In this document: piece by piece, positions 1 to 10,143 of the stretch
How the letters are laid out: each line of letters opens with the position of its first letter
How positions within the stretch are numbered: the stretch's first letter is position 1
NCBI RefSeq assembly: GCF_008831285.2
Contig: NC_045139.1
Span: forward strand, 20,502,412-20,566,411
Reading direction: 5' to 3'
DNA: 64,000 nucleotides
DNA from: Nymphaea colorata
Taxonomy: Eukaryota > Streptophyta > Magnoliopsida > Nymphaeales > Nymphaeaceae
Notes under the pieces: model-generated
What the model was told of the DNA's origin: nothing
The model's input: the letters and a program-made list of their open reading frames with translations, nothing else
The model's database searches: none
Translations under genes and position numbers: made by a program

Positions 1-233
1 AAGTTTTCACAAGTGTCATAGGTTTGTGAAGTTCTCTACAACCTCTTGCGAGTCCTCTGTTTTCTTCCCATTTCTACTTAAGAATTGGCAGTAGACATCT
101 CTTTTCTTGATCAACTGGAAATAAGCGTCACTCTGCTGCATGTGTTCTGGTGGCTTCAGCCTTATATTGTTACTAAAACCATCAGTTGGTGCTTGCTTCT
201 TTTCATTAGCCAGCATCCTCTCCTTGGTTCATC
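1..233. other. Leader region before copia element A
   Basis: No gene is supported here. The stretch lies directly upstream of the first gag codon of copia element A and probably contains what is left of its 5' untranslated leader. I could not find the expected tRNA-Met primer binding site (TGGTATCAGAGC) or an LTR end, so the 5' LTR is either outside the window or lost. Confidence 0.35.
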
Positions 234-2689
234 ATGGCATCGATTGGAAATCCAATAGGGATGTCATTACGAGATACTACTTCACCCTTATTGCCTGCAC
301 CAACCACTCTACAACAATATTTGAACATCAAGTTGACTGTGGATAATTTTTTACGGTGGGAATTGCAATTTGTACCTCTGCTTTATTCATATGATTTACT
401 TGGCTTCATTGATGGTTCTAAACCATGTCCGAACCAATATATCACTAGCAATGACAGGAAATCTCAATTTATTAACCTTGAATAAGTGACTTGGGTGAGG
501 CAAGATCAACTTCTCTTAAGTTATATTATCAACTCATTGTCTAAAACTGTTCTTGCACAAGTAGTTGGGCTTAAGACGTCATATGAAGTATGGACTACTC
601 TTAAAAGGTCCTATGCTGCCCATTCTCGCTCAAGAATCATGCAACTCAAGGAACAACTGCAAGGTCTTAGGAAAGGGAACTTAACTATGGATGATTATTT
701 CTATAAAGACAAGATGTTGGCTCACCAACTCGCTGTTGCTTCAAAACCAAGATAAGAGGAAGATTTAGTCATGCATATCCTGAGGGGACTTCCTTGTGAA
801 TACTCAGCCTTCAGAACAACTCTGACCACTCATATAGATTCGACATCCCTCAGTGATTTGCACGAGCTTCTTCTCACACAAGAGACACAACTTAAAGAAC
901 AAGATCTGGATCATGAAATTTTTGCTTCTGCTACTCATTATGCCGAACCATATTCAGCTGGAAGGGAAAATTTTAGACAGCCCTCAACGCTGCATAGAGG
1001 TCATGGCCGAGGCAGAGGCAGGCCTGATTTCGGATGTGGCAGGTTTGATTACGGTGGAAGAAATCGTATTATCTGTCAATTTTGTGATAAAATGGGTCAT
1101 AGTGCCAAGAATTGCTTTAAAATAGCAAGGAAAGATCACATCGGAGCAGCAACTATCAAATCGAATGCGTCATCATCCTCAAATGCTCAGGTATATTGCT
1201 CCACTCCTCATATGTTAGATGATGCAAATTGGATCACTAACACAGGAGCATCCCATCACATCACCAATTCTCTTGGATCGATGACAATGCATGAACCTTA
1301 TGAAGGCAACAACACTATTAAGGTTGGGGACAAATTAGGTGTGTGTATTCAAAACATTGGGTCAGCTCTTTTTCATCTTCCTAAATCTATTGTTGCTCTG
1401 CGAGATATTCTTCATGCTCATAAAATGGTTCACAATCTGTTATATGTGAATAAATTCTACAAGGATAATCAAGTTGTGTTTGAATTTTCTACCAATCATT
1501 GTGTGGTGAAGGACCAACGCACAAGGGTGGTGATCCTACAAGGAAGGAGTAACAATGGCCTCTATCATCTCCAAATCCTACAACCAGAAAGCAATCAGCG
1601 TCAAAGTAAGAAGGTGACACTCTATGGAGAATAGACGACTATTAGTACATGGCATGCTAGACTTGGACACACTGCTTTGAATTAATGTTCATTTTATTTT
1701 GAGAAAATTTAAACTTCCTTTTAAGTGTGATGACAAAAAACAATAACTTTTGTGATGCTTGTCAATCTGGAAAATCACATGCTCTTCCTTTTACTCAATC
1801 CGATCACAAAGCCACTAAACCACTTGAAGTGGTTCACTCAGATATAAGGGGTCCGGCTCCCTTGACTAGCAAAGATAGATATCGATATTATGTCTCCTTC
1901 ATAGATGAATACTCGAAATATACATGGATTTATTTTATGGCATACAAGTCTGACATGGAAAAGGCTTTTAAAGCGTTCAAGGTGAAAGTCGAAAATGTTT
2001 TTTGATTCAAAAATTAAAATTTTTCAATCTAATAGTGCTGTGAGTATGCAACTCTTAACAAGTTCTTTCAAGATCATGGTATCGAAAGAAAAATTTTCTG
2101 TTCTCATACACATGAGCAGAATGGCGCAATTGGAAGGAAACATCACACCCTTGTTGAAACCAGCCTCTCGCTTCTTAAATATGGAGGTGTTCCAGCAGAA
2201 TTCTATACTTATGCATTCAGCACAACAGCATATTTATTGAACTGCGTTCCTACAACAGGTCTCAAAGGCAAATCCCCATTTGAAATTTTATTCCAACCAA
2301 ATTATAAATTCTTGCGAGTGTTTGGCTGCTCCGCATACCCAAACTTACAACCTTATCACCAGCACAAAGCTTGAACCTAAGTCCTCCAAACATGCCTTTC
2401 TTGGATACTCAAATGTTCACAAGGGCTATCTATGCTACAACCTACAAAATTCCAAAACCATTGTCAACTGAAATGTTGTGTTCAATGAATCAGATTTTCC
2501 ATTTCTTGAACAACCATAACCATTCCATGATACCCATAGTACCACCACACCGATACCCATTTTTTTACCTATGCTACCTATCACAACCAACTTTCCCTCA
2601 AATCACCAAACACCATCATCTCAAACCACCCCTCCACATGATTCAACTACCACTCCAGCTACACCTCTTATACTAGGCGAGTCAGCCAT
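234..2689 (+). mobile_element. Ty1/copia element A, 5' part (gag-protease-integrase), decayed
   Basis: This is the first part of a plus-strand copia retrotransposon. Gag starts at 234 (MASIGNPIG...) and runs in one frame to 1634, broken by TAA stops at 483 and 753 and ending at a TAG. The gag/UBN2-type region (DNFLRWELQF, LLGFIDG) is followed by a CCHC zinc knuckle near 1075-1125 (CQFCDKMGHSAKNC) and the protease at about 1230-1265. The protease motif reads NTGASHHIT where the family has D(T/S)GA, so the catalytic aspartate is Asn and the enzyme should be dead. The GAG-pre-integrase and integrase (CDACQSGKSHALPF, VVHSDIRGPAPL, FIDEYSKYTWIYF) follow from 1727 in a shifted frame. After 1995 the frame shifts repeatedly. 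The integrase C terminus and linker run to 2689, where element B interrupts. The RT that should follow is missing. Confidence 0.88.
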
Positions 2690-3064
2690 TGCTCCTTAAA
2701 GAAAATGAAAGAAGAGAAGGATGGAAACAAGAATTAACGTGGTTCAGCTCTTGATAAGCCTACATCCACTATCGAAAGGCACTCAAACTTGTTTTATTGA
2801 TAAGAAGATGGATGATACAATGCTGGAGTCAAGTCTTTTTTATAGAGAAAACAATTACGTGTTATCATAGGTAAGATTGTTCTTGCCTAGATTACATGAA
2901 ATCTCTATCTGATCCCAAGATTGTCACCTTTCCATATCTTTTGATTTTTCTTCCTTTCTCATACAATCTTCCGTTACCAGCCTAACATGTTTATCCAATT
3001 TCTGATTATCGATTTTCTCTCTAACTGATTCGTCGTCCTTATCCTCTTTACTGATTCTGTTAAC
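2690..3064 (-). repeat. 3' LTR of copia element B (375 bp)
   Basis: On the minus strand the RNase H end is followed by a polypurine tract (TTTGAGGGGGAA at about 3076-3065) and then an LTR that begins TGTTAACAGAATC at 3064 and ends AAGGAGCA at 2690. It therefore has the TG...CA form. A TATA-like TATAAAAAAG lies at 2843-2834. The segment GTGGATGTAGG...GAACCACGTTAA about 300 bp into the LTR is shared with the LTR of element A. The base before 2690 marks the insertion point into element A. The matching target duplication cannot be checked because the other end is deleted. Confidence 0.75.
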
Positions 3065-6000
3065 ATTCCCCCTCAAACTAAGCCACTGCTGGAGGCTGAG
3101 TATGTTCTTGAGGAGATTAAAGATGCGCTTTGATAAGCTTTTGGTAAAAAGATCAGTGACTTGATTGTTGGTTGAAATGTACTTAGTCTCAAGTTGTTTT
3201 TGAGCTACCATTTCTCTTTCATAATGAAAATCAATTTGAATGTGCTTGCTTCGGTTATGAAACACTGGATTTCCTGTCATATATAGAGAGCTCTTATTAT
3301 CACAGTATATGATTGAAATTTTCATAATCTGAATTCCAATGTCCTTCATTAAGAATTGCATCCATGTAAGTTCTTTTGCTATCGACGTCATGGCTCTATA
3401 TTCAGCCTTGGTACTAGATCTTGCTACACTATGTTGCTTCTTTGCACTCCAAGATACATAGCTAGCTCTAAGAAAAACACAAAATCCTGTGGTGGATCTC
3501 CTGGTTTGAGAACATCCTACCCAGTCTGTATCTGAAAAAGCATATAAATCAAGAGTGTTTTGCATCAATATGTTTAGTCCCATGTGTATTGATCCTTTAA
3601 TGTACCTTAGAATTCTTTTGACCAGTTGATAGTGAATCTGAAATAGCTCATGCATAAACTGACTAACATAATTGACAACAAAAGAGATGTATGGACGCGT
3701 TAGAGTCAAGTATTGCAAGGAACCAACTATCTACCTGTAGAGAGTAGGATTGCCAAATTTTATTTCATCACCTTTATATTGAGGCATTTTCGGGCTCATT
3801 GGCATGGTACTTGGTTTTCAATCCTCCATCTTTGCTCTTTCAAGAATGTCTTTAGCATACTTGGTTTGACATAGGAGAATCCCTTGTTCTGTCCAGGTCA
3901 CTTCCACTCCTAAAAAAAAACTCAACCTGCCAAGATCTTTAACAGGAAACTCCTTGCAAAAGTCATTAATAAAATTTTGCAAAAATATGGAACAATTTAC
4001 AGTTAAGATCATGTCATCGACGTACACAAGGAACACAGGAGTTTTAGAATGTGGATGCAATGTAAACATAGATGGATCAGCCATGCTAGTAGTGAAACCA
4101 TAATCAAGAAGAAAACTGCTTAATCTAGCATACAACGCGTGCAATGCCTGTTTTAGACCATAAATAGGTCACTGTAATTTACAAACATGGCCTGGTTTTG
4201 TTTTACCTTCACACCCAAGAGGTTGTCTCATGTATACATCTTCATGAATAGCACTATGTAGAAAGGCATTCTTAATATCAAGCTGCCTCATTTCCCACTG
4301 TCAAACTATAGTAATGGAAAGGACCATCCTAATAGTTGTAGGATGAACAGCAGGAGAAAAGGTTTCATGAAAATCAATTCCTTCTTTTTGAGTGAATCCT
4401 CGAGCAACAAGTCTAGCTTTAAGTTTTTCCAATGTCCTATCTGATTTGAGTTTGGTTTAAACACCCATTTCGAACCAACTAGTTTCATCTTGGGATCATA
4501 GAGTACAAGTCTCCAGGTTTTATTTTCATCTAAGGCTCTAATTTCTTTGTCCATAGCCTTTTTCCAGCCTGATTTTCCAAGAGCTTCATTAACACTTGAA
4601 GGTTCTTTAGGAATATCTTGATACAAAACATGTAAGTTGGCATACTTGGGATTTGGTTTAAAATTTCCCACTATTGATCTAGTGACCATCATTCTAGTCA
4701 TAGCAGAAGGAGAAGTAGTAGTGAAAGTGTGTTCACCTTGTTCCAAGTTTTTAGTTGTGTTTGTATCAAGAATTACATGTTGGCCTTGATCTTCTTCCAT
4801 CGGATTGTGAACCGATTGTTCATTGACTGCCATAGTTCATTCTTCATCTCTATGTACTTGGTTTTGTTCCATGGTGTTAGACGTGACTCTATGATGCTCG
4901 CCTTGATTGAGATTATCCAGCAAATTATGAACCGCCTGTTCATTAATGGGCAAATTGTCAATCACTAGCTCTTGAGATTGAAAGCGAGTGCCGAACTCAC
5001 TTCTTCTTCCTCATGAACCTCATTTGTTCAAATAAGATCGTCATCTTCAGGAGTCGGTTGCTCTACGTTCACTTGTTCCTCATTAAAAGAAATCAAATCT
5101 AAAGTTAGAGATCTCCATCATATAATTTAGCAGGATTTTTATAAGGAAAAAAATGTTCATCAAAACAAACATGTCGGGAGATAAACATTTTTCCAATGGC
5201 TGGATACAAATAGCAATACCCTTTGTGACTATCACTATACCCAAGAAAAACACACGACAATGAATGAGGCTCCAATTTATCTTTAGCATAATCTCTCAAG
5301 TAAGGGAAACATCGACATCCAAAAACATGAAGAAAATCATACTTAGGATGCTGCCCAAAAAGTTTCAAGTAAGGGGAATCCATCTTAAGAGAAGATTATG
5401 GTAGCCTATTGATGAGAAAAACAGAACTGCTAAAGGCTTCAAACCAGAAATGTTTGGGAATGTTGGCATGCAACATCATAGTCAATCCCAGTTCTGTGCT
5501 GTTACGATGTTTTCTTTCTACCATACCGTTTTGTTGTTTTGTATACGGGCAAGGAAACTGCTGCTTTGTTCCAAGAGACTTTAGGTAATCTCTCAATTTT
5601 GTACTTGTATATTCCCCTCCTTCATCCGATTGAAAAACTTTTATCCTTTTATTAAATTGTGTCTCAACAAATTTTTGGAAATGTTGAAGACAGGTGAAAA
5701 ATCAGATTTTGACTTCAACTGATATAGCCAGGTGAATCTAGAATGTTCATCAATAAAAATTACATAGCACCGATAACCAAAATGAGAACAAATAGGCGCT
5801 GGTCCTCATAAATCTGAGTGGATTTTTTCAAAAGGTTCAATAGATTTATTTTCTCATTCAAGAAATGGCAACCTACCTGATTTGCCAAGTTGACAGCTAT
5901 GACAAATAGAAGTTCTAGGGACTGTCAAATTTTTCTACTGCAAATGTCTCACAATGCCATTATGAGAATGTTCTAATCTGAAATGCTATTGTTCTTCTAA

Positions 6001-7288
6001 AACACGTTGAAATCTGGATGAAAAACATGTTGTATGCCTCGCCTTGCCAATAGTGTAAACTCCATCACTCTTGCTACCCTGTGCCACTATTTTCCTTATT
6101 CTCATGTCCTTTATAAGGCAACATGAGGAAGAAAATTCAAAAACATATGGTGACTCACTAGTCAATTGATTGACTGAAAGTAAATCTTTCTTTAGTTTTG
6201 GAACATATAGAACATGAGAAAGAGGAATGGATGAATCACCTGTATCAATTTCACTGTTACCAATATGGGTTATAGAGAGAGACGTGCCATCCCCAACAAT
6301 AACATGATCACTTCTATGATAAGCAAAGATTTTAGAACTCTTACTAGGAGTCATGTGAGTTGATGCTCCAGTATCGGGTAACCATTTTGAGTCATTTGTA
6401 TCATCAATAGTAATGGCAGCGAGTGCTTGTTGGGCATCTAGGGCTTGATAGGCATGATTAAATCGTTCAAAATACTTGATTGCAGAATGATATTTCTTAC
6501 CACAGATTTGACAAACGATAGGGTTTTTGTTTTTCTTCTCATCACCATTAGAAGAGGGATTGGAACTTTCATGTGGCTGATTTTGATAGTGTCCACGTCC
6601 TTGATATTGTCCATGCCCTCTATGGCCACATCCATGCCCACAGCCACATCCAGATTGTTGATGTGTCATGGCCATGATAGGAGGAGTGGGACTTTTTATC
6701 CGAGTGTCAAAACTTTGAAGAAGAGAAACAACCTCTTCATAAGGTAATGTAGGTGGTCAAAGCATGGACGCAATAAAAGCTTCATCTCCTTCTCCAAGAC
6801 CTTGAAGCAGCTAGTAAACTTGAGCCCCTTCATCAACATATTTTCCAATAGCTAAAAGATCATCGCATATGCGTTTAAATTTTCCTATATAGGCTTCCAC
6901 AGAATCATCATTCTTCTTAAGTGAAGTTAGCAAATGCGTGAGATGGAATTCTCTTTCATGCAACTTACGAGAGCAAGTATTCATAGGAGCCCTCCAGATA
7001 TCCTTGGATGTCTCAAGGCCAACAACTAGACCAAGAGGGCTTCCAAACAACGTAGTGGTTATCCATCCCTTGATTAGGCGATCAGTTTTCCTCCAAGCCA
7101 TATATTGAGGATTGGGCATTTTCTGAGAAGAAGTATCATCAATGAGTTCTGGTGGAGTGGTAACTTCACCAGTCAAAAACCCCTGAAGATCTTGGCTCTC
7201 AACCAGTTCCAAAATTTGTGTTTTCCATAGGAGAAAGTTTTCAGCTCGCAGTTTGAGAGAGATGAAATTTGCAACATAGATATGGGCA
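2690..7288 (-). mobile_element. Ty1/copia element B, 5'-truncated, inserted in element A
   Basis: This copia retrotransposon reads right to left. From its 5' side it has: gag/UBN2 (about 7280-6811; ENFLLWKTQI, DRLIKGWITTTL); a zinc knuckle in a Gly/His-rich segment (6675-6480); protease with an intact WLPDTGASTHMT motif near 6380; GAG-pre-integrase (to 5986); integrase (5760-5105; QQNGMVERKHR, HVFGCRCFPYL); reverse transcriptase (4833-3818; KWVFK, then VYVDDM near 4080); and RNase H (3718-3080; FSDTDWVGC, SSTKAEYRAM, YCDNKSSLYM, SKHIQIDFH). Frameshifts break gag, the integrase and the middle of RT. The RT palm and RNase H keep their catalytic motifs. The order gag-PR-INT-RT-RH identifies Ty1/copia. 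A 3' LTR is present, but no 5' LTR exists at the high-coordinate end, which stops inside gag at about 7288. Confidence 0.9.
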
Positions 7289-8020
7289 TCTCTCCTTCCG
7301 AACCACCAACACTTTGGTACTGACGTTGAGTACCAGGCCATCGCCAATACCGCTGCAGAAGTCCTTTGGCTTAAATACTTGTCTCTCCTTCCGAACCACC
7401 AACACTTTGATGTGACAACATTAGTACCACCTATATAATGGTGAATCCAGTACTTCATCAGAAAAGTAAACATATTGAACTGGATGTACACTTCGTTCAA
7501 GATCTTATTGCCCACAGACAACTCTTTGTCAGACACATTCCCTCCTCTCATCAATTGGCGGATCCTCTCACCAAAGCCCTCCCACAGATGCCTTTGTTCG
7601 AGGATGGTTCAAACTCAACGTTTGTTCAGGACCATTGAGTTTGCGGGGGATCTTAGCATGATAGATCAAACGGGCATCCAATCTGGAGCTGATTATGGGG
7701 GACAAAATCGTGCTGATGAAAAGGGAAATAAAATTGAGGTAAGTAAAAATCAATGATCCCTTGATTACAACAATAAGAAAAGGGAAACTGTCAACCAGCA
7801 AAGGAAATTCAAGCCCAACGCATGGATCAATCAATTTGTAAACCAAAGGAAAGATATCTTTCCAAGAATGGCTTGATGTAAATTTCCTATATATATTAGT
7901 GGAACCTCACCCAACAATATAGAGGGTGAAAGAGGATCGTCGTGGATGTAGGAGAACAATACTCTGAACCACGTTAAATTGTGAGTGATTTATAATTTTG
8001 TCTATGCTTGAATTTTAACA
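7289..8020 (+). mobile_element. Ty1/copia element A, 3' part (RNase H end and 3' LTR)
   Basis: Plus-strand copia RNase H sequence resumes here. VEYQAIANTAAEVLWLKY reads at about 7328-7381, and NPVLHQKSKHIELDVHFV...HQLADPLTKAL reads in another frame at 7441-7590. A purine tract (GAGTTTGCGGGGGA, 7637-7650) is the polypurine tract. Because gag-PR-INT of the same orientation ends at 2689, I infer one element A split by B, with its RT deleted. A 28-bp stretch at 7289-7316 is an exact copy of 7382-7409 and sits out of order, right at the inverted junction. Confidence 0.75.
7651..8020 (+). repeat. 3' LTR of copia element A (about 370 bp)
   Basis: The LTR starts after the polypurine tract with TCTTAGCATG (probably a mutated TGTTAG) and ends ...TTTTAACA. 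A TATA-like CTATATATAT lies near 7888. At about 295 bp from the start comes GTGGATGTAGGAG...GAACCACGTTAA, the segment also found in the element-B LTR at almost the same offset. The exact ends are uncertain because the left dinucleotide is not TG. Confidence 0.55.
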
Positions 8021-8211
8021 CTCATTGTGAGCCAATGTCAACTGTTGATCCTCAAAGTGGAATAGAAAATGGTGAGCTGGAAGAGACTACTACTATTGTA
8101 CACAGGCAAACTATGTCTCATCAAACACATCTTGGCGGTGATGCTAGGATACTAGAGCCTCGTAGTTTGGATTCTCACTATTGTTTTGTTCTCAACTAGA
8201 ATGCATGTGCG

Positions 8212-9234
8212 CAACATTCTTGTGGGGTGATTTGGAGGAGGCAAGGAAATCCCACAAGGTGTGGTGGAGTATGCTTTGCCTTCCATATGAAGAGGGTGGA
8301 GTTAGCATCTAGGGCATTGTAGAGGATAACAAAACCAAGTTAGGTTACCTGGTGTTCTGTGTGATTGCTATTGACTCACCCTGGATGCGGTTAGTTCGTG
8401 AGTGTTACCTCAGGAAAGTTAACATTTGGTATGCATGATGTTGGTGAATTAGAACATCTAATTCCTAGAAACGCATCATTAGATCATAGAGTCTGATTAA
8501 GAATCAGGTTTGTTGGAAGGTGGCCAAGGGTGATAGAGTTAGACTCTGGGTGGATAAATGGTGGGCCCTCTTGTTCTGGACAAGATACCGATTGACATGC
8601 GTAGCCGAAGGGACCTCCAGGTCTTCTATCTATGAGATTGTTGGTTGTCAATGAGAGGCTTTGCTTGAATTCCTAACTAAGGTAGGTGTTCACCTGCTTA
8701 TCCCTGACCCTCTCTCTAATGAGCCTGATTCTATCGTGTGGATGGACAACACTATCAAGCTATGACCAGGTTCGAGCTTGTGGAGAATATTAGGTGAGTG
8801 GGAGTTAAAGAGGCATGGAGGGCCAACACATGGAGAGGTCACAATCTACCGTGTGCTAGCTGTGCTGTTTATATTGAGACTTTTGGGTTCATGTCTACTG
8901 ACGCCTATTCCCAAAATCATGGAATGCAATTGGTCTCTAGGTCCTACAGTTGTCATGTTGGTGTGGAAGTTGATCTCCATCTATTCTCTAGATGTCAGGC
9001 TGCCTCACCATTAAGTGGGCAATGTTCCTTCATAAATTTGGCTGGAGAGACAATATGTCGAATGATCTCCAAGAAAGATTTAAATGGTGGCACAACAAAT
9101 GGCTCCTTGATAATACCATCTCGAAATGTTGGAAGGATGCTTTCCATGTTATGCTTTGGTCTATTTGGAAGACCAAAAACAAAATGAAGCATAGAGGCAG
9201 GGGGTGCTCATCTAATCTAGACAAAGTGGTTTAG
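8212..9234 (+). pseudogene. LINE ORF2 C-terminal remnant (RT thumb and zf-RVT region)
   Basis: This is the 3' end of a non-LTR retrotransposon pol gene, broken by several stops and frameshifts. TFLWGDLEEARKSHKVWW at about 8212 and CLPYEEGGVSI near 8270 are the post-RT motif of plant LINEs. CWKVAKGDRVRLWVDKWW at 8511 matches the 'G.G..VRFW.D.W' block that precedes the zinc-binding zf-RVT domain. DLHLFSRCQAAS near 8980 is the 'HLFf.C..A' signature of zf-RVT. LWSIWKTKNKM near 9160 matches the tail motif. The RT catalytic part is not in the window, which fits a 5'-truncated LINE. No poly(A) tail was found at the 3' end. It lies just beyond the LTR of element A in the same orientation, but there is no sign of a functional link. 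Confidence 0.78.
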
Positions 9235-9940
9235 AATCACTATAAAGAGGACCTCCTTAATTTCATATGGAACCAGCATATTCCTTTTAAGATTCAAAAC
9301 TGGTTATATTCAAGCATTTTATGAGGATGCTGGAGCAAGAGCTCGAAGATCTTGTGGATCCTTTAGCTATGTGAAAGTTCAATGGAGTCGAAACTTCAGT
9401 GGCATGATTGATGCTTGTAGCCTGTACCTAAAGTTATTGTTGTCCAAAAATACCCTTTGGTGTGGCAAAGCGGTTTTTTCGAAAAAAGCATGCCCCAAAG
9501 TAGATGGCCCAAATAATGGAAGAAACCTGTATGTGAAAAAGTTAAAGGAAGTATATAAGTCATGGAGCAGAGGCTTCTGCATAATGCTTCGAATGTTCAT
9601 AGCAGAGGGAGTTATCAATTGCAGCAATGGTTCTCATCCTCATCGAAGCAGTTCTCATTTTTGGTCGAAGAGTGTCAGTCGAAACAACCTTAAGAATATC
9701 TATTCAAATAAGCAGAGGCTTCTACCAGGTTTGCTTATTCCAGAAGGAGTTCTTATTCGTAGGGTGTGCTTATCATCCTCGTTGGCAGAAATTATAGTCA
9801 TCGGCCAAATAGCGCCTGTCGGAGCAAGCATAAGGACGATTGTTGGATCTATTAACCTCATTGGTGACAAATATAGTCTATTATTTTCAGGTTGGTCTCG
9901 TGCTTTCAATAGTTTATACATTGTAGAAGAGAAAGAGAAG
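9235..9940. other. Unassigned spacer with a 193-codon open frame
   Basis: A plus-strand frame stays open at 9371-9952, but its translation shows no domain, signal peptide or repeat that I recognise. Its downstream end runs into the repeat that opens the MULE block. Fragments such as AGCAGAGGCTTCT recur near 9565 and 9715, which suggests non-coding repeat DNA. The first 130 bp may be the 3' end of the LINE. I do not call a gene here. Confidence 0.3.
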
Positions 9941-10019
9941 GAGGTGAGATAATGAAATAACAACTCATGCATATACTATAGAAGAAAAACAGAAAGAGGT
10001 GAGATAATGAAATAACAAC
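9941..10019 (+). repeat. Doubled 24-bp repeat at left edge of MULE block
   Basis: A 24-bp sequence starting GAGGTGAGATAATG and ending AACAAC occurs at 9941-9964 and again, identically, at 9996-10019. It is followed by CATTATCTCATAC and several TTATTTCA copies. The same words occur in reverse complement at 28350-28380. I read it as subterminal repeat sequence of the large element. Confidence 0.6.
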
Positions 10020-10143
10020 ATTATCTCATACCCTTCTATTTCTCATATGTAGTATATACATGTGTTGTTATTTCAATGACTTATATTTATAGCTTTGTTA
10101 TTTCACTATCTGATATCTTTTTTTTTTTGCTTGTTGTAGGTCA

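Noticed and set aside
9371-9952. 193-codon plus-strand frame
   Set aside because: No recognisable domain, runs into the element repeat, and contains small internal repeats; listed only as unassigned spacer.
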